Assembly: GCA_035547425.1 (NCBI GenBank)
Contig: DASZUU010000013.1
Span: forward strand, 74,275-138,274
Source: Alloacidobacterium sp035547425
GTDB taxonomy: Bacteria > Acidobacteriota > Terriglobia > Terriglobales > Acidobacteriaceae
Direction: 5' to 3'
DNA: 64,000 nucleotides
Below the pieces are notes generated by a model. It was not told where the DNA came from, made no database searches, and saw nothing but the letters and a program-made list of their open reading frames with translations. The translations under genes were made by a program, and so were the position numbers. Of the stretch, positions 42,208-51,304 are shown one piece after another (the first letter of the stretch is position 1; each line of letters opens with the position of its first letter).

Positions 42208-43389
42208 TCACTCCAGAGAAGAGGAAGACGCGGCGTCCAAGCGATCCCGAAGCTTCTGCATAGTACCCAGATAAAAGGCTAAATTATGCAGAGTATTCAG
42301 CACGGCTGCCAGCGGTTCCTGCGAAACCATCAGGTGCCGCAGATAAGCGCGGCTGTAGCGCCGGCAGACCATGCAATCGCACTCCGGATCGAGCGGCCCC
42401 TGGTCCTCGGCAAAGCGTCGATTTTTAATGTTCAACCGGCCCTCGGAGGTAAAGATCAATCCGTGCCGGGCGGCCCGCGTCGGCAGTACGCAGTCCATCA
42501 TGTCCACACCCATTTCGGCGTATTCCACAATTTCATCCGGGTAGCCGACGCCCATGACATAGCGCGGCTTATCCTTCGGCAGATACGGCAGCGTCGAGGC
42601 AATGACCTCGCGGGTCAGCTCACGCGGCTCGCCAACGCTGAGGCCGCCGATGGCGTAACCGGGAAAATCCATCTCCACCAGCCGCTCGGCTGACTCGCGG
42701 CGCAAATCCTTATACATGCCGCCCTGCACAATGCCGAAGAGATTCGGCGTCGCATCCGGCGCAATAGGCAAAGGCGAAGGATGGAAAGAAGCGTCCGTGA
42801 TCCCTGATCCCCGTGCCCTGAGCTCTGTGCCCTGATCCCACGGGCGCTCATGTTTATGCGCATCGAAATGTTTTTTCGAGCGCTCCGCCCAGCGCAGTGT
42901 CAGGTCGAGCGATTTGCGCGCACGCGCGTAGTCTGCCGGATACTCGGTGCATTCGTCGAAGGCCATGGCAATATCCGAGCCGAGCGCGATCTGCACATCC
43001 ATCGAGTGCTCCGGCGAGAAGAAGTGCTTGCCGCCATCGAGATGCGAGCGGAACTCGACACCGTCTTCGGTGACCTTGCGCAACTCGTTCAGACTGAAAA
43101 CCTGGAAGCCGCCGGAATCGGTGAGGATGGCGCGATGCCAGCTCATGAAGCGGTGCAGGCCGCCCATGCGGCGGATCAGCTCATGCCCGGGCCGCAAGTA
43201 GAGGTGATATGTGTTGCCAAGAATGATCCGGGCACCCAACTCCTCCAGCAGGTGCTGCGGGACCGCCTTCACAGAGGCGACCGTCCCGACCGGCATAAAC
43301 ACCGGGGTTTCGACCGCAGCATGCGGCAGCGTCATGGTGGCCCGGCGGGCATTGCCGCTGGTTGTGTGCAATTGAAAATCTAAGGACAC
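42208..43389 (-). CDS. tgt: tRNA-guanine transglycosylase
   Basis: A 393-aa TIM-barrel enzyme that exchanges G34 of Asn/Asp/His/Tyr tRNAs for preQ1 on the way to queuosine. Active-site Asp91 is in ILTDSGGFQVFSL; FGIVQGGMYKDLR and GYAIGGLSVGEP line the pocket; the zinc site is CDCMVC with the later His in YLRHL. VMGVGYPDEIVEYAEMGVDMMDCVLPTRAARHG carries the second catalytic Asp. An internal stretch (about 185-215: ELRARGSGITDASFHPSPLPI) looks like a small insertion relative to typical Tgt. Confidence 0.96.
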   Translation of the reverse strand: MSLDFQLHTTSGNARRATMTLPHAAVETPVFMPVGTVASVKAVPQHLLEELGARIILGNTYHLYLRPGHELIRRMGGLHRFMSWHRAILTDSGGFQVFSLNELRKVTEDGVEFRSHLDGGKHFFSPEHSMDVQIALGSDIAMAFDECTEYPADYARARKSLDLTLRWAERSKKHFDAHKHERPWDQGTELRARGSGITDASFHPSPLPIAPDATPNLFGIVQGGMYKDLRRESAERLVEMDFPGYAIGGLSVGEPRELTREVIASTLPYLPKDKPRYVMGVGYPDEIVEYAEMGVDMMDCVLPTRAARHGLIFTSEGRLNIKNRRFAEDQGPLDPECDCMVCRRYSRAYLRHLMVSQEPLAAVLNTLHNLAFYLGTMQKLRDRLDAASSSSLE

Positions 43390-43407
43390 TGAATTACTTT
43401 CTCAAAT

Positions 43408-43776
43408 CTATGGAAGCTTGGCATCAATCCCAAGCTCTTCTGTTGCCGTTCGCAAACGCTTGTCTCGCGTCCAAAGCTTTGCAGGCGGATGAATCAATAT
43501 GGAAGCAATCAGGTGCGCGTCAATAAAGCCAATACCTCTGCGATATAAGGCGCGCCTCTCTATCATCTGCATGACCTCCGCAAACTGGGCCACTTTCAAG
43601 CAGGGTAGTCTCTGCAGGTGTTGGAGCGTCTGGGCACGGTCCGGCAGCGAGCCAAGCGCCAGTTCTCCGACCACGAAAGGATGGATCACGATGGCATTCT
43701 GCAGCAGTTGTCTACGCAATTCCTCATCGCCTGAGCGGAAATGATCTACCCAGATCGACGTATCGGCGAGAATCAT
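43408..43776 (-). CDS. VapC-type PIN-domain toxin
   Basis: A 122-aa ribonuclease toxin. The PIN acidic residues are visible: D5 (MILADTSIWVDHF), E38 (FVVGELALG), D86 (GIGFIDAHLIAS) and D105 (LWTRDKRL). The start overlaps the stop of the antitoxin gene by 4 bp. Target RNA unknown. Confidence 0.93.
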   Translation of the reverse strand: MILADTSIWVDHFRSGDEELRRQLLQNAIVIHPFVVGELALGSLPDRAQTLQHLQRLPCLKVAQFAEVMQMIERRALYRRGIGFIDAHLIASILIHPPAKLWTRDKRLRTATEELGIDAKLP

Positions 43777-43970
43777 TGCTGAGCAGTTCTCCGCCGCGGA
43801 ATCGCCTTCATCGTCGGCGCCTTGCCGCCTAATGCTGCCAGCCTGCGTGCGCTCTCGCGCTCAATAAGCGCCTTCAGAGCCTCGCGAACCAGCGCTGTCT
43901 TTTCCGCTACCCCGGTATATTCCTGGGCAAGGTGCACCAACTCGTCATCCAATGCAAGCGTGGTTCTCAC
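43773..43970 (-). CDS. VapB-type antitoxin
   Basis: A 65-aa antitoxin with a ribbon-helix-helix N-terminus (VRTTLALDDELVHLAQEYTGV, KTALVREALKALIERE) and a basic tail that should wrap the toxin. The GTG at 43970 is chosen because AGGAGG lies five nt upstream and VapB proteins of this type begin MRTTL. An ATG at 44000 would place the start inside a palindrome and has no good ribosome site. Confidence 0.9.
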   Translation of the reverse strand: MRTTLALDDELVHLAQEYTGVAEKTALVREALKALIERESARRLAALGGKAPTMKAIPRRRTAQQ

Positions 43971-43994
43971 AGTAGCCTCCTGCACCGATTTTAT

Positions 43995-44006
43995 CATCAT
44001 ATGATG
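43995..44006. promoter_or_regulatory. Palindrome upstream of vapBC
   Basis: CATCATATGATG, a perfect 12-bp palindrome about 25 bp before the chosen antitoxin start. Candidate autoregulatory operator of the VapBC complex. Confidence 0.5.
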
Positions 44007-44179
44007 CCTGAAATAGATGCGGGAGTCCTTCGGATTGAATTGACCTCGCGTGAGGAACAGGCTACGCTACATGAAAAGTGATCGCATCCTTTCCATCCTT
44101 CGGCTCACTCTGTCTCTGTTGTCGTTAATTCTGCGCTCTTTTCTTTCTATCCAGCTTCATACCTTCTGAGGATTCAGAG

Positions 44180-45083
44180 ATGAAAGTTCATCGCTCTATC
44201 GTCTATTCCGCCATTCTCTTTCGCAACCCTGTTGGCTGCAGCCGCGACTGTTGATTCGCACTGGAAGGACAGCCTGCTGCAATGGCGCGAGCAGCGCGCG
44301 CAACACCTGTCGGCTCCCGATGGCTGGCTCACGCTCGTTGGCCTCGAGTGGCTGCAGCCCGGAGCCAACACCTTCGGCGCCGCTGCAGACAATCGCATCC
44401 ACCTGCATGCGGCAGTAGCCGATCATCTTGGAGTTCTGGAGCTGAAAGGCAATGATGTTTATCTGTCATCGCCCGGCTCAGGTCTACAGGTAAACGGAGC
44501 ATCCGCGCATGCGCAGAAGATCGATACCGATGGTGAAAAGCCAACCGTGCTCCAAGCCGGAACTCTGACCATGCTCGTCATTCATCGCGGCGACCGGTAT
44601 GCCCTGCGCATCAAGGATTCGCAGGCGTCAACGCGCGTCCAGTTTCGCGGATTACACTGGTATGCGCCCGATCCTCGTTACCGTATCGATGCCAAGTGGA
44701 TTCCCTTTACACCGCAGCGCGAAGAGTCGATTCCCACGATCATCGGCACAACGCTGAAGCTGCCGGTTCCCGGACTCGCCGAATTTACCCTCGACGGCAA
44801 AACCATCCAGTTAGAGCCGGTCATTGAGGAGCCGGGAGACAAGCAGCTCTTCTTTATCCTGCGTGATACCACCAGCAGAACGACAACCTCCGGCGCAGCG
44901 CGCTTCCTCTATGCGGACTTCCCTGACCATGGACTCGACAAACGGGGCCACATTACTCTCGATTTCAACCGCCTGCAAAACCCACCCTGCGCTTATACCC
45001 CGTACGCCACCTGCCCGCTACCGCCGCAGCAGAACAAGCTCACCATTGCCCTGCCTGTAGGCGAGCAGCGGTATTCGCACTGA
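44180..45083 (+). CDS. DUF1684 family protein with a frameshift in its signal peptide
   Basis: The conserved body (from about 44232: VDSHWKDSLLQWREQRAQHLSAPDGWLTLVGLEWL...; NPPCAYTPYATCPLPP near the end) is a full DUF1684 domain of unknown function. The best ribosome site (GAGGA) precedes an ATG at 44180 in another frame, which encodes the start of a signal peptide (MKVHRSIVYSAIL). Removing one T from the TTT at 44219-44221 would join it to FATLLAAAATVDSHW, a normal signal peptide. So the gene carries a one-base insertion, or the sequence has an error there. A TTG at 44232 could restart translation but would give a cytosolic protein. Confidence 0.8.
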
Positions 45084-45097
45084 CTTAAACGCAATGA

Positions 45098-45120
45098 GGG
45101 CGAGGGCATCGCCCTCGCCC
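45098..45120. terminator. Bidirectional terminator
   Basis: Perfect 10-bp stem GGGCGAGGGC / GCCCTCGCCC between convergent DUF1684 and accD genes. Confidence 0.75.
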
Positions 45121-45138
45121 TTCATATATGTAATGGGC

Positions 45139-45978
45139 TTAAACCTTCATGAAGTCGAGAGCGCGGATCAGATAATCCTTCATCTCCTTGCGGTTGACCA
45201 CTGCATCCAGAAAGCCATGCTCCAGCAGAAACTCCGACCGCTGGAATCCTTCCGGCAATTTCTGGCGGATGGTCTGTTCAATCACGCGCGGTCCGGCAAA
45301 ACCGATCAGCGCTTTCGGCTCGGCAATATTCAAGTCTCCAAGCATGGCAAAGCTGGCTGTAACGCCACCTGTCGTCGGATCGGTCATGATCGAAATGTAG
45401 GGAATCTTCTCATTATCCAGCCGGCCCAGAGCGGCTGAGATTTTCGCCAGCTGCATCAGGCTCACGATGCCTTCCATCATGCGCGCTCCACCCGAGGCTG
45501 CGACGATGATGAGCGGCTTGCGCGTCTCATAGGCGCGGTCGACGGCGCGGGCAATCGTCTCGCCCACCACCGCGCCCATGCTGCCGCCGATAAAGGCGTA
45601 TTCCATCACCGATAGGACGACTTCATGCGGGCCCAGCTTGCCGAGCGCGTTTACAATAGCATCGTTCAGTCCGGTATCCTTTTGAGCTTTTTTCAGGCGC
45701 GACTTGTAGGATTTAAGGTCGCTAAAATGGAGCGGATCAGTCGATTTCAGTTCCGTATCGACCAGTTCGTACCCGGGCTCCAGCAGCAGATCGATGCGGG
45801 TGCGCGCGCCGATGCGGAAGTGGTGGCCGCACTTAGGGCAGACATGGAGATTCGCTTCGAGATCGGCCTTCCAGATCACCTGGTCGCAACTTTCGCACTT
45901 GATCCAAAGGCCTTCCGTGCGTACCGTTTTCTCTCCGGCGCTCTCGATTCTGTTTTCCTGCCGCTTAAACCAGGACAT
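45139..45978 (-). CDS. accD: Acetyl-CoA carboxylase carboxyltransferase subunit beta
   Basis: A 279-aa subunit that with AccA moves the carboxyl group from biotin to acetyl-CoA, the first step of fatty acid synthesis. N-terminal zinc ribbon with four cysteines (CESCDQVIW, CPKCGHHF), then the crotonase-like core: GGSMGAVVGETIARAVDRA, SGGARMMEGIVSLMQLAKISAAL and DPTTGGVTASFAMLGD with GFAGPRVIEQTI. Last gene of a tight rlmH-cobO-accD operon (17 bp after cobO). Confidence 0.97.
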   Translation of the reverse strand: MSWFKRQENRIESAGEKTVRTEGLWIKCESCDQVIWKADLEANLHVCPKCGHHFRIGARTRIDLLLEPGYELVDTELKSTDPLHFSDLKSYKSRLKKAQKDTGLNDAIVNALGKLGPHEVVLSVMEYAFIGGSMGAVVGETIARAVDRAYETRKPLIIVAASGGARMMEGIVSLMQLAKISAALGRLDNEKIPYISIMTDPTTGGVTASFAMLGDLNIAEPKALIGFAGPRVIEQTIRQKLPEGFQRSEFLLEHGFLDAVVNRKEMKDYLIRALDFMKV

Positions 45979-45995
45979 GCCTATCCTTTCTCTTC

Positions 45996-46532
45996 CTAAT
46001 ACTCTATCCCGCGTTGCGCCAGAATCCCCTTCTGGTAAGCGTGCTTTACTTCGCGCATCTCGGTGACCGTATCGGCAATCTCCACCAGTGATGGATGCGC
46101 ATTGCGCCCGGTAAGGATAATGTGAACCATCTCCGGCCGCTGCTGGAGCGTCTCGACCACTTTAGCCGGGTCGAGCATGCCATAGCCGATGGCGTAGTTG
46201 ATCTCATCCAGTACTACCATGTCCCACTCGCCGGAAAGGATCGCCTGCCGTGCCTCTTCCCACGCCGCTTCCACCATGCGGATGTCTTCCGGATCAGTTT
46301 CCGCGCCTCCGACTTTCACGAAGCCTTTGCCCATCTGCTTCATGACGAAGTTGCCGTTGAAAGCTTCCACCGCATCCAGCTCGCCGTAATGCCACGAGCC
46401 CTTCAGGAACTGCAGCATCAGCACTTTCATCCCATTGCCGACCGCGCGTAACGCCGTTCCCATGGCAGCGGTCGTCTTACCCTTGCCCGGACCGGTATGG
46501 ATGAGGATCAATCCTCTGCGCGATTCCGCCAT
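45996..46532 (-). CDS. cobO: Cob(I)alamin adenosyltransferase, CobO/BtuR type
   Basis: A 178-aa enzyme that adenosylates corrinoids. P-loop in inverse use: HTGPGKGKTTAAMGTALRAVG; ATP and corrinoid contacts in FLKGSWHYGELDAVE, VVLDEINYAIGYGML and LTGRNAHPSLVEIADTVTEM. Ends KGILAQRGIEY, as in the family. No other cobalamin genes are in the window, so salvage is more likely than synthesis as its local context. Lies 5 bp downstream of rlmH. Confidence 0.96.
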   Translation of the reverse strand: MAESRRGLILIHTGPGKGKTTAAMGTALRAVGNGMKVLMLQFLKGSWHYGELDAVEAFNGNFVMKQMGKGFVKVGGAETDPEDIRMVEAAWEEARQAILSGEWDMVVLDEINYAIGYGMLDPAKVVETLQQRPEMVHIILTGRNAHPSLVEIADTVTEMREVKHAYQKGILAQRGIEY

Positions 46533-46537
46533 AAACC

Positions 46538-46984
46538 TCAGTGGCCCGTGTGATACGGGTGCCCAGATAGGATTGTAAATGCCCGGTATATCTGTTCGCT
46601 GAGCACCACGCGCGCCAACTCATGCGGCAGCGTCATTGGCCCAAGCGAAAGCAGCAGGTTCGCCCGCTTCCGCGCCTCTTCTGACCAGCCATCCGCGGGC
46701 CCGATGGCGAAAACGATGCTCTGCTGTCCCTGATCGCGCTGCCGGCCTAGCCATTGCGCAAACTGCTCAGAGGTGAATTGCTTTCCCCGGCTATCCAGCA
46801 TAGCCAGAAAAGGCTGCGTCCTCCCTCGTGCTCGGTCAATCGCCTCAAAAAGCAGTGGCTCTGACCGAAACACCTTATTCTGGACTGCCGCATAGTTAGC
46901 AAGACGGTCCAGATAGAGCAACAAGGATTCGTCATGGCGCTCACTCCGGGATCGAGGGGCAATGGAAAAGAGGGCAATATCCAT
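46538..46984 (-). CDS. rlmH: 23S rRNA (pseudouridine(1915)-N(3))-methyltransferase
   Basis: A 148-aa SPOUT methyltransferase. The knot region shows FAIGPADGWSEEARKRANLLLSLGPMTLPHELARVVLSEQIYRAFTIL and the conserved C-terminus ends PYHTGH. It differs from many homologues in having FLAMLDSRGKQFTSEQFAQWL intact but a divergent N-terminal strand (MDIALFSIAP). First gene of the operon with cobO and accD. Confidence 0.94.
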   Translation of the reverse strand: MDIALFSIAPRSRSERHDESLLLYLDRLANYAAVQNKVFRSEPLLFEAIDRARGRTQPFLAMLDSRGKQFTSEQFAQWLGRQRDQGQQSIVFAIGPADGWSEEARKRANLLLSLGPMTLPHELARVVLSEQIYRAFTILSGHPYHTGH

Positions 46985-47051
46985 AAGTTAATTGCCGACT
47001 TGAATATTGAAATTCAAAGCGCGCATATGGTTTTCAGTATAAACGTCCGAA

Positions 47052-47078
47052 TATAGGCGTCTCAGCAGACGCCGTATA
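47052..47078. promoter_or_regulatory. Hairpin between rlmH and the TonB receptor
   Basis: GGCGTCT-CAGC-AGACGCC with flanking TATA on both sides, in the 209-bp AT-rich region between divergent genes. Could be an operator or a transcript structure; no function assigned. Confidence 0.45.
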
Positions 47079-47193
47079 AATCTCTTTCGGGAAAATCTTC
47101 ACGATTAGGCGCTGAATTTATTCTGTTTACCACTTATTTATCGCTTCTGGATAATTTATTACCACTTGGTTAGTAAATTGCCTGTATGTTGCC

Positions 47194-50100
47194 ATGAAAG
47201 CTTTTTTGAATACCAGACAGCTTTTCGCTTTCCTGTTTGTGTTCAGTGTTTTGGTTTTCTCGAGGAGCGCATTTGCTCAAACAGGCTCAATCATTGGGAC
47301 TGTAGCAGACCCCAGCGGAGCTATCGTATCCAAGGCCAGCGTTACAGCGACTTCGAACGCCACAGGAATATCGCAGACCACCGAGACAACATCGGCAGGC
47401 ATTTTTAACTTTGCCGCATTGTCTCCCGCTCACTACACAGTCGTGGTGACCGCCTCAGGTTTTCAACAGACAACGCTCAACGATGTAGTTGTTACTGTAG
47501 CGCAAACTGTGCCCCTGCATATAAGTCTTGCTGTCGGCGCGGCCAGCACTACCGTCAATGTAGGGGCCGAAAGCACGACGCCGGTCGAAACGGACAGCTT
47601 TCAGCTTTCGACGATTATCGACTCAAAGAAAATTAACGATCTGCCATTGATTCTTCGCGATCCCTACCAGCTTGTGCTGTTGTCTCCGGGCGCAGTGACC
47701 GCCTCCAATAATATGGGCGGATTTTCGGTGAACGGCCAGCGCGACCGCAACAACAACTTCATGCTGGATGGCGCAGATAACAATGACACCTCCGTTCCGG
47801 GCGGACAGGGCGGCGTTTCATCCGCCAATCCGGATTCAGCACAGGAATTCCGTGTCATAAGCAACAATTTCGATGCAGAATTCGGTCGCAACACCGGCGC
47901 AATTATCGATGTGGTGACACGTGGCGGCAGCAACAGCTTCCATGGCGATGCCTATGAGTTTGGCCGCTACAATGCGCTCGGCGCGCGCGACTTCTTCAAT
48001 AAAAAGGAAAATAGTCCGCAGGATCCTTATGTGCGCAATGATTTTGGCGCGTCAGTTGGCGGGCCTATCTGGAAGGATCACACCTTCTTTTTCCTCAATG
48101 GAGAAGCACAACGCTTCCGCACTACTCGAACCGAATACCAGATAGTGCCGACGGCTGCTTACAAGTCGGGCGTATTTACTTACATCGACCCCAATGACGG
48201 CAGCCAGACTCCGGTAAACATCACCAGCGGCGCTGCAAATCCTGACAATTATTCCGGACTTAATCAGGATCCAGTCGTTACGCGGGTTCTGAATGTTATT
48301 CCGTTAGGGCAGTCTGACAACGGAGACGGCATCAGTTCGACCTATTTCTTCCCATCTCCCGATAATTTGAATGCCTACACGTTCACTGGCCGTTTTGATC
48401 ACGCGCTTACCAGCCGTCATCAGCTTACTGTCCGTTATCAGTATGGACACTCGAATGAATCCGATCCGTTCCATGATGAAGTGATCCCGGGCTATGGCTC
48501 GACTGCTGTTATCGGAACTTCACATAATGGGGTGATCTCACTCGCATCGACGCTCTCCCCAAACAGCACAAACCTGTTCAAGGCGGGCTATAACCAGAAC
48601 CAGGCTGGTTTCTTCTGCTCGCACGACTCGATTGATGCCGTTACCGGAACAGATGCTTTCGGCAATGGTCGCGATATCTCGCTTCCGTACTTCTTTACAT
48701 TTGGCTGCGTTGATCTGGGTGAAAGCAACGGGCAAGCCCGCCTAAGCTCTACGCTGATGTTTGCTGATACTTATTCGGTCATAAAAGGCTCCCACACCAT
48801 GAAGTTTGGTGGCGAATACCGCAGTGTCAAAGACTCCAATTACGACAACTTCTATTCCCGTGATCTGCTCAGCCTGAATGTTTTCAGCACTTATGATGCT
48901 CCTGCTTATGCGTGGAACGGCAGTCCGGACTCAGCCAGCCTGAACGGCTTTGAAGACGCAGTATGGGGCGCTCAAGGCGCGATCGCAAACGAGTCTGAAT
49001 ATCAATTTTTCACGGCAGAAGGCGTTCGTCGTGGAAATGATCTTACTCGCTTCCGCCAGCATGAATGGGCGGTTTTCGGGCAAGATACCTGGAAAATATC
49101 TCCCAATTTCACCGCTATTCTCGGATTGCGTTACGAGTTCAATGGTGTCCCTTATGAAAACGATGGCAATTTCTCGAATTTTTATGGAGACGCCTCTGCG
49201 CCTCTGCCGTCTGTTGGATATTTCACCTTCACAACCGTAGGCCCAGGCACGCATCGCCAGTTATACGCAGATAATTGGGGCTTGATTGAGCCGCGTCTGG
49301 GCTTTGCCTATGATCCGGTCGGCAACGGTAAAACAGTCATTCGCGGCGGTTACGGCATTTTCCATGACCGTGTCTTTGACAATCTCTTTGGAAATGCAAA
49401 ATCCAATCCGCCGTTCCAGGCTTCGTTGAATAGCTATCCATATTCATCCACGGATACTCCGGTTGTAGCGAGCCAGCCTTTCCCCGGCACCCTGACGCCA
49501 TCGGCCAACATTACAAATGGTGACTACAATGAGCCTGTCGTCATTGATCCTCATCTGAAAATGCCGGGCAACCAGGCGTGGAATATAGGCGTGCAACATC
49601 AGTTCGGTAACGCCTTAGGCCTGGAAGTAAACTACGTTGGCAGCCACAGTACACACGTGCTACGTGAAATTGATGGTGCGCCACCGCAGCCGGCTCTGGT
49701 AGCAAGCGTGATTTCCGCTTGCGAGGGGAATGGCCACAGTGTAAACACCTGCGAGTCTGCGGCACAGCGAGATTCTCTTTACACTGGAAATGACTTTATC
49801 GATCCCGCGGTTAACAACACAGCGTTCTATCACGAGTTATTTCAGACCGCGATCTCCAGCGCAAACTACAATGCTCTTCAATCGAAAGTGACATACCAAA
49901 AGGGCGGCCTGTCACTTTTAGGCAGCTACACCTATGCTCATTCGCTGGATAACGGCAGCGATGCGCTGGCGCCTGGTGCGGGAAACAGCGGATTGCCGCG
50001 CGATTCCTTTAACCTGCTGCCTGAATATGGCAGCTCGGACTTCGATGTGCGCCATCGCGGCACTGCAGCCGTAACCTATGCGTTGCCAATTGGGCGTGGC

Positions 50101-50619
50101 GCTCATTATCTTTCACACGGTATTCTGGGCGGCATTTTTGAAGGGATCCAGTTATCTGGAATTCAGCAAGTGCAGTCAGGCTTGCCCTTCGATCTGCGCG
50201 GCACAGTCGATAACCTCCATACCAGCGTCAACAATCGCCCTGAGTTGATCGGCAGCCCATATCCGTCTCAAAGGGGAACGATCACGTCCAACGGCAAAAT
50301 CACCGGCCCCTCGATGTCCGCATTTGCAAATGCTCCGTTCAACGAAAATGTTTCCATTCACCGGAACAAGTTCTATGGGCCCAGCTTTGTAAATACGGAT
50401 GTGGTTTTCCAGAAGACCCAAACTCTCTATGAGCAGGTGAAGCTGGTATTCCGCGCGGAAAGCTATAACGTGCTCAATCACCCTAACTTAGCTTCCCCAA
50501 GCGCGTCCTCGTTGACACTCGGTTCACCAACTTTTGGCGTTTCACAAAGCCAGATTGGACAGAATGATGCCACGACGGGTGCACGCCAGATTCAAGGCGC
50601 ATTGAAGCTGGTCTTCTAA
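47194..50619 (+). CDS. TonB-dependent receptor, Oar-like, with carboxypeptidase-regulatory-like domain
   Basis: A 1141-aa outer-membrane receptor like the one at 1928 but clearly a different paralogue. Signal peptide MKAFLNTRQLFAFLFVFSVL, cut near AFAQ. CarboxypepD_reg-like domain from GSIIGTVADPSGAIVSKASV. Plug with INDLPLILRDPYQLVLLSPG and FSVNGQRDRNNNFMLDGADNND. Barrel segments NDFGASVGGPIWKDHTFFFLNGE and FGQDTWKISPNFTAILGLRYEF; the C-terminus ends GALKLVF. It is the only gene of its transcript, bounded by a strong terminator. Substrate unknown. Confidence 0.92.
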   Translation: MKAFLNTRQLFAFLFVFSVLVFSRSAFAQTGSIIGTVADPSGAIVSKASVTATSNATGISQTTETTSAGIFNFAALSPAHYTVVVTASGFQQTTLNDVVVTVAQTVPLHISLAVGAASTTVNVGAESTTPVETDSFQLSTIIDSKKINDLPLILRDPYQLVLLSPGAVTASNNMGGFSVNGQRDRNNNFMLDGADNNDTSVPGGQGGVSSANPDSAQEFRVISNNFDAEFGRNTGAIIDVVTRGGSNSFHGDAYEFGRYNALGARDFFNKKENSPQDPYVRNDFGASVGGPIWKDHTFFFLNGEAQRFRTTRTEYQIVPTAAYKSGVFTYIDPNDGSQTPVNITSGAANPDNYSGLNQDPVVTRVLNVIPLGQSDNGDGISSTYFFPSPDNLNAYTFTGRFDHALTSRHQLTVRYQYGHSNESDPFHDEVIPGYGSTAVIGTSHNGVISLASTLSPNSTNLFKAGYNQNQAGFFCSHDSIDAVTGTDAFGNGRDISLPYFFTFGCVDLGESNGQARLSSTLMFADTYSVIKGSHTMKFGGEYRSVKDSNYDNFYSRDLLSLNVFSTYDAPAYAWNGSPDSASLNGFEDAVWGAQGAIANESEYQFFTAEGVRRGNDLTRFRQHEWAVFGQDTWKISPNFTAILGLRYEFNGVPYENDGNFSNFYGDASAPLPSVGYFTFTTVGPGTHRQLYADNWGLIEPRLGFAYDPVGNGKTVIRGGYGIFHDRVFDNLFGNAKSNPPFQASLNSYPYSSTDTPVVASQPFPGTLTPSANITNGDYNEPVVIDPHLKMPGNQAWNIGVQHQFGNALGLEVNYVGSHSTHVLREIDGAPPQPALVASVISACEGNGHSVNTCESAAQRDSLYTGNDFIDPAVNNTAFYHELFQTAISSANYNALQSKVTYQKGGLSLLGSYTYAHSLDNGSDALAPGAGNSGLPRDSFNLLPEYGSSDFDVRHRGTAAVTYALPIGRGAHYLSHGILGGIFEGIQLSGIQQVQSGLPFDLRGTVDNLHTSVNNRPELIGSPYPSQRGTITSNGKITGPSMSAFANAPFNENVSIHRNKFYGPSFVNTDVVFQKTQTLYEQVKLVFRAESYNVLNHPNLASPSASSLTLGSPTFGVSQSQIGQNDATTGARQIQGALKLVF

Positions 50620-50638
50620 GGGAATACTGGAAAATAAG

Positions 50639-50660
50639 AGAGGCGCCCCAGGGCGCCTCT
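50639..50660. terminator. Rho-independent terminator
   Basis: AGAGGCGCCC / GGGCGCCTCT arms followed by TTTTATTTTG, 20 bp after the receptor stop; it may also serve the convergent rsfS. Confidence 0.9.
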
Positions 50661-50679
50661 TTTATTTTGTTCTAGGGAA

Positions 50680-51234
50680 TCACGATGACTTTTTACGAGC
50701 TGTGCTCTTTTTTGTCCCCGTTTTGCTGGTGGTCTTCCCGGCTGTCTTCTTAGCTGCAGCTTTTTTGGCGGGAGCAGCTTTTACGGCCTTTTTCGTCATT
50801 GTTTTCTTTGCGGCGCTTTTTTTAGTGGATTCCTTCTTTCTCATTGCGGTCACTTTCTCTGCTAATGCCGCCTTCAGCTCCGCCATATCCACCGTGCGAG
50901 CCGACTTCCATAGACGCTCAAGATCGTAAAAAGCGCGTTTTTCTCCGACAAAAATATGGACAACAAAATCTACATAATCGATGAGTATCCATTCGCCCTG
51001 CTTGCGGCCTTCGACCGAATTCGGATACGCGCCGAACTCCCGTTTTAGGCGCAGCTCGATCTCGTCGCCAATGGCGACAGCCTGGCGATCATTCGCAGCG
51101 CTGGTAATGAGGAAGAAGTCGGTAAAGCCCGAATCGGCAGGGTCCAGTTCCAGGACGCGCGTGTCTTCGCCTTTTTTATCTTCGCAGGCCGCGGCTGCAG
51201 CCAACACCATTTTGCGGGTTTCTGTGGAGGCCAT
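50680..51234 (-). CDS. rsfS: Ribosome silencing factor RsfS with a lysine/alanine-rich tail
   Basis: Residues 1-120 are RsfS (DUF143), which binds ribosomal protein L14 and blocks subunit joining: DPADSGFTDFFLITSAANDRQAVAI, VEGRKQGEWILIDYVDFVVHIF and REFYDLERLW-like KRAFYDLERLW. Residues about 130-184 are a strongly basic repeat of K, A, T and S (AKKAAAKKTAGKTTSKTG), like histone H1 or AlgP-type tails. Most RsfS proteins end soon after the core. The tail may add RNA or DNA binding (inference). It lies 70 bp downstream of nadD, a common pair. Confidence 0.94.
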   Translation of the reverse strand: MASTETRKMVLAAAAACEDKKGEDTRVLELDPADSGFTDFFLITSAANDRQAVAIGDEIELRLKREFGAYPNSVEGRKQGEWILIDYVDFVVHIFVGEKRAFYDLERLWKSARTVDMAELKAALAEKVTAMRKKESTKKSAAKKTMTKKAVKAAPAKKAAAKKTAGKTTSKTGTKKSTARKKSS

Positions 51235-51304
51235 TCTTTTCTAGGATGCTCTCTTTCTATGTAACGCTTCATCGTAGCTTGGACTGCGCCGTAAATGCCA
51301 GCCG

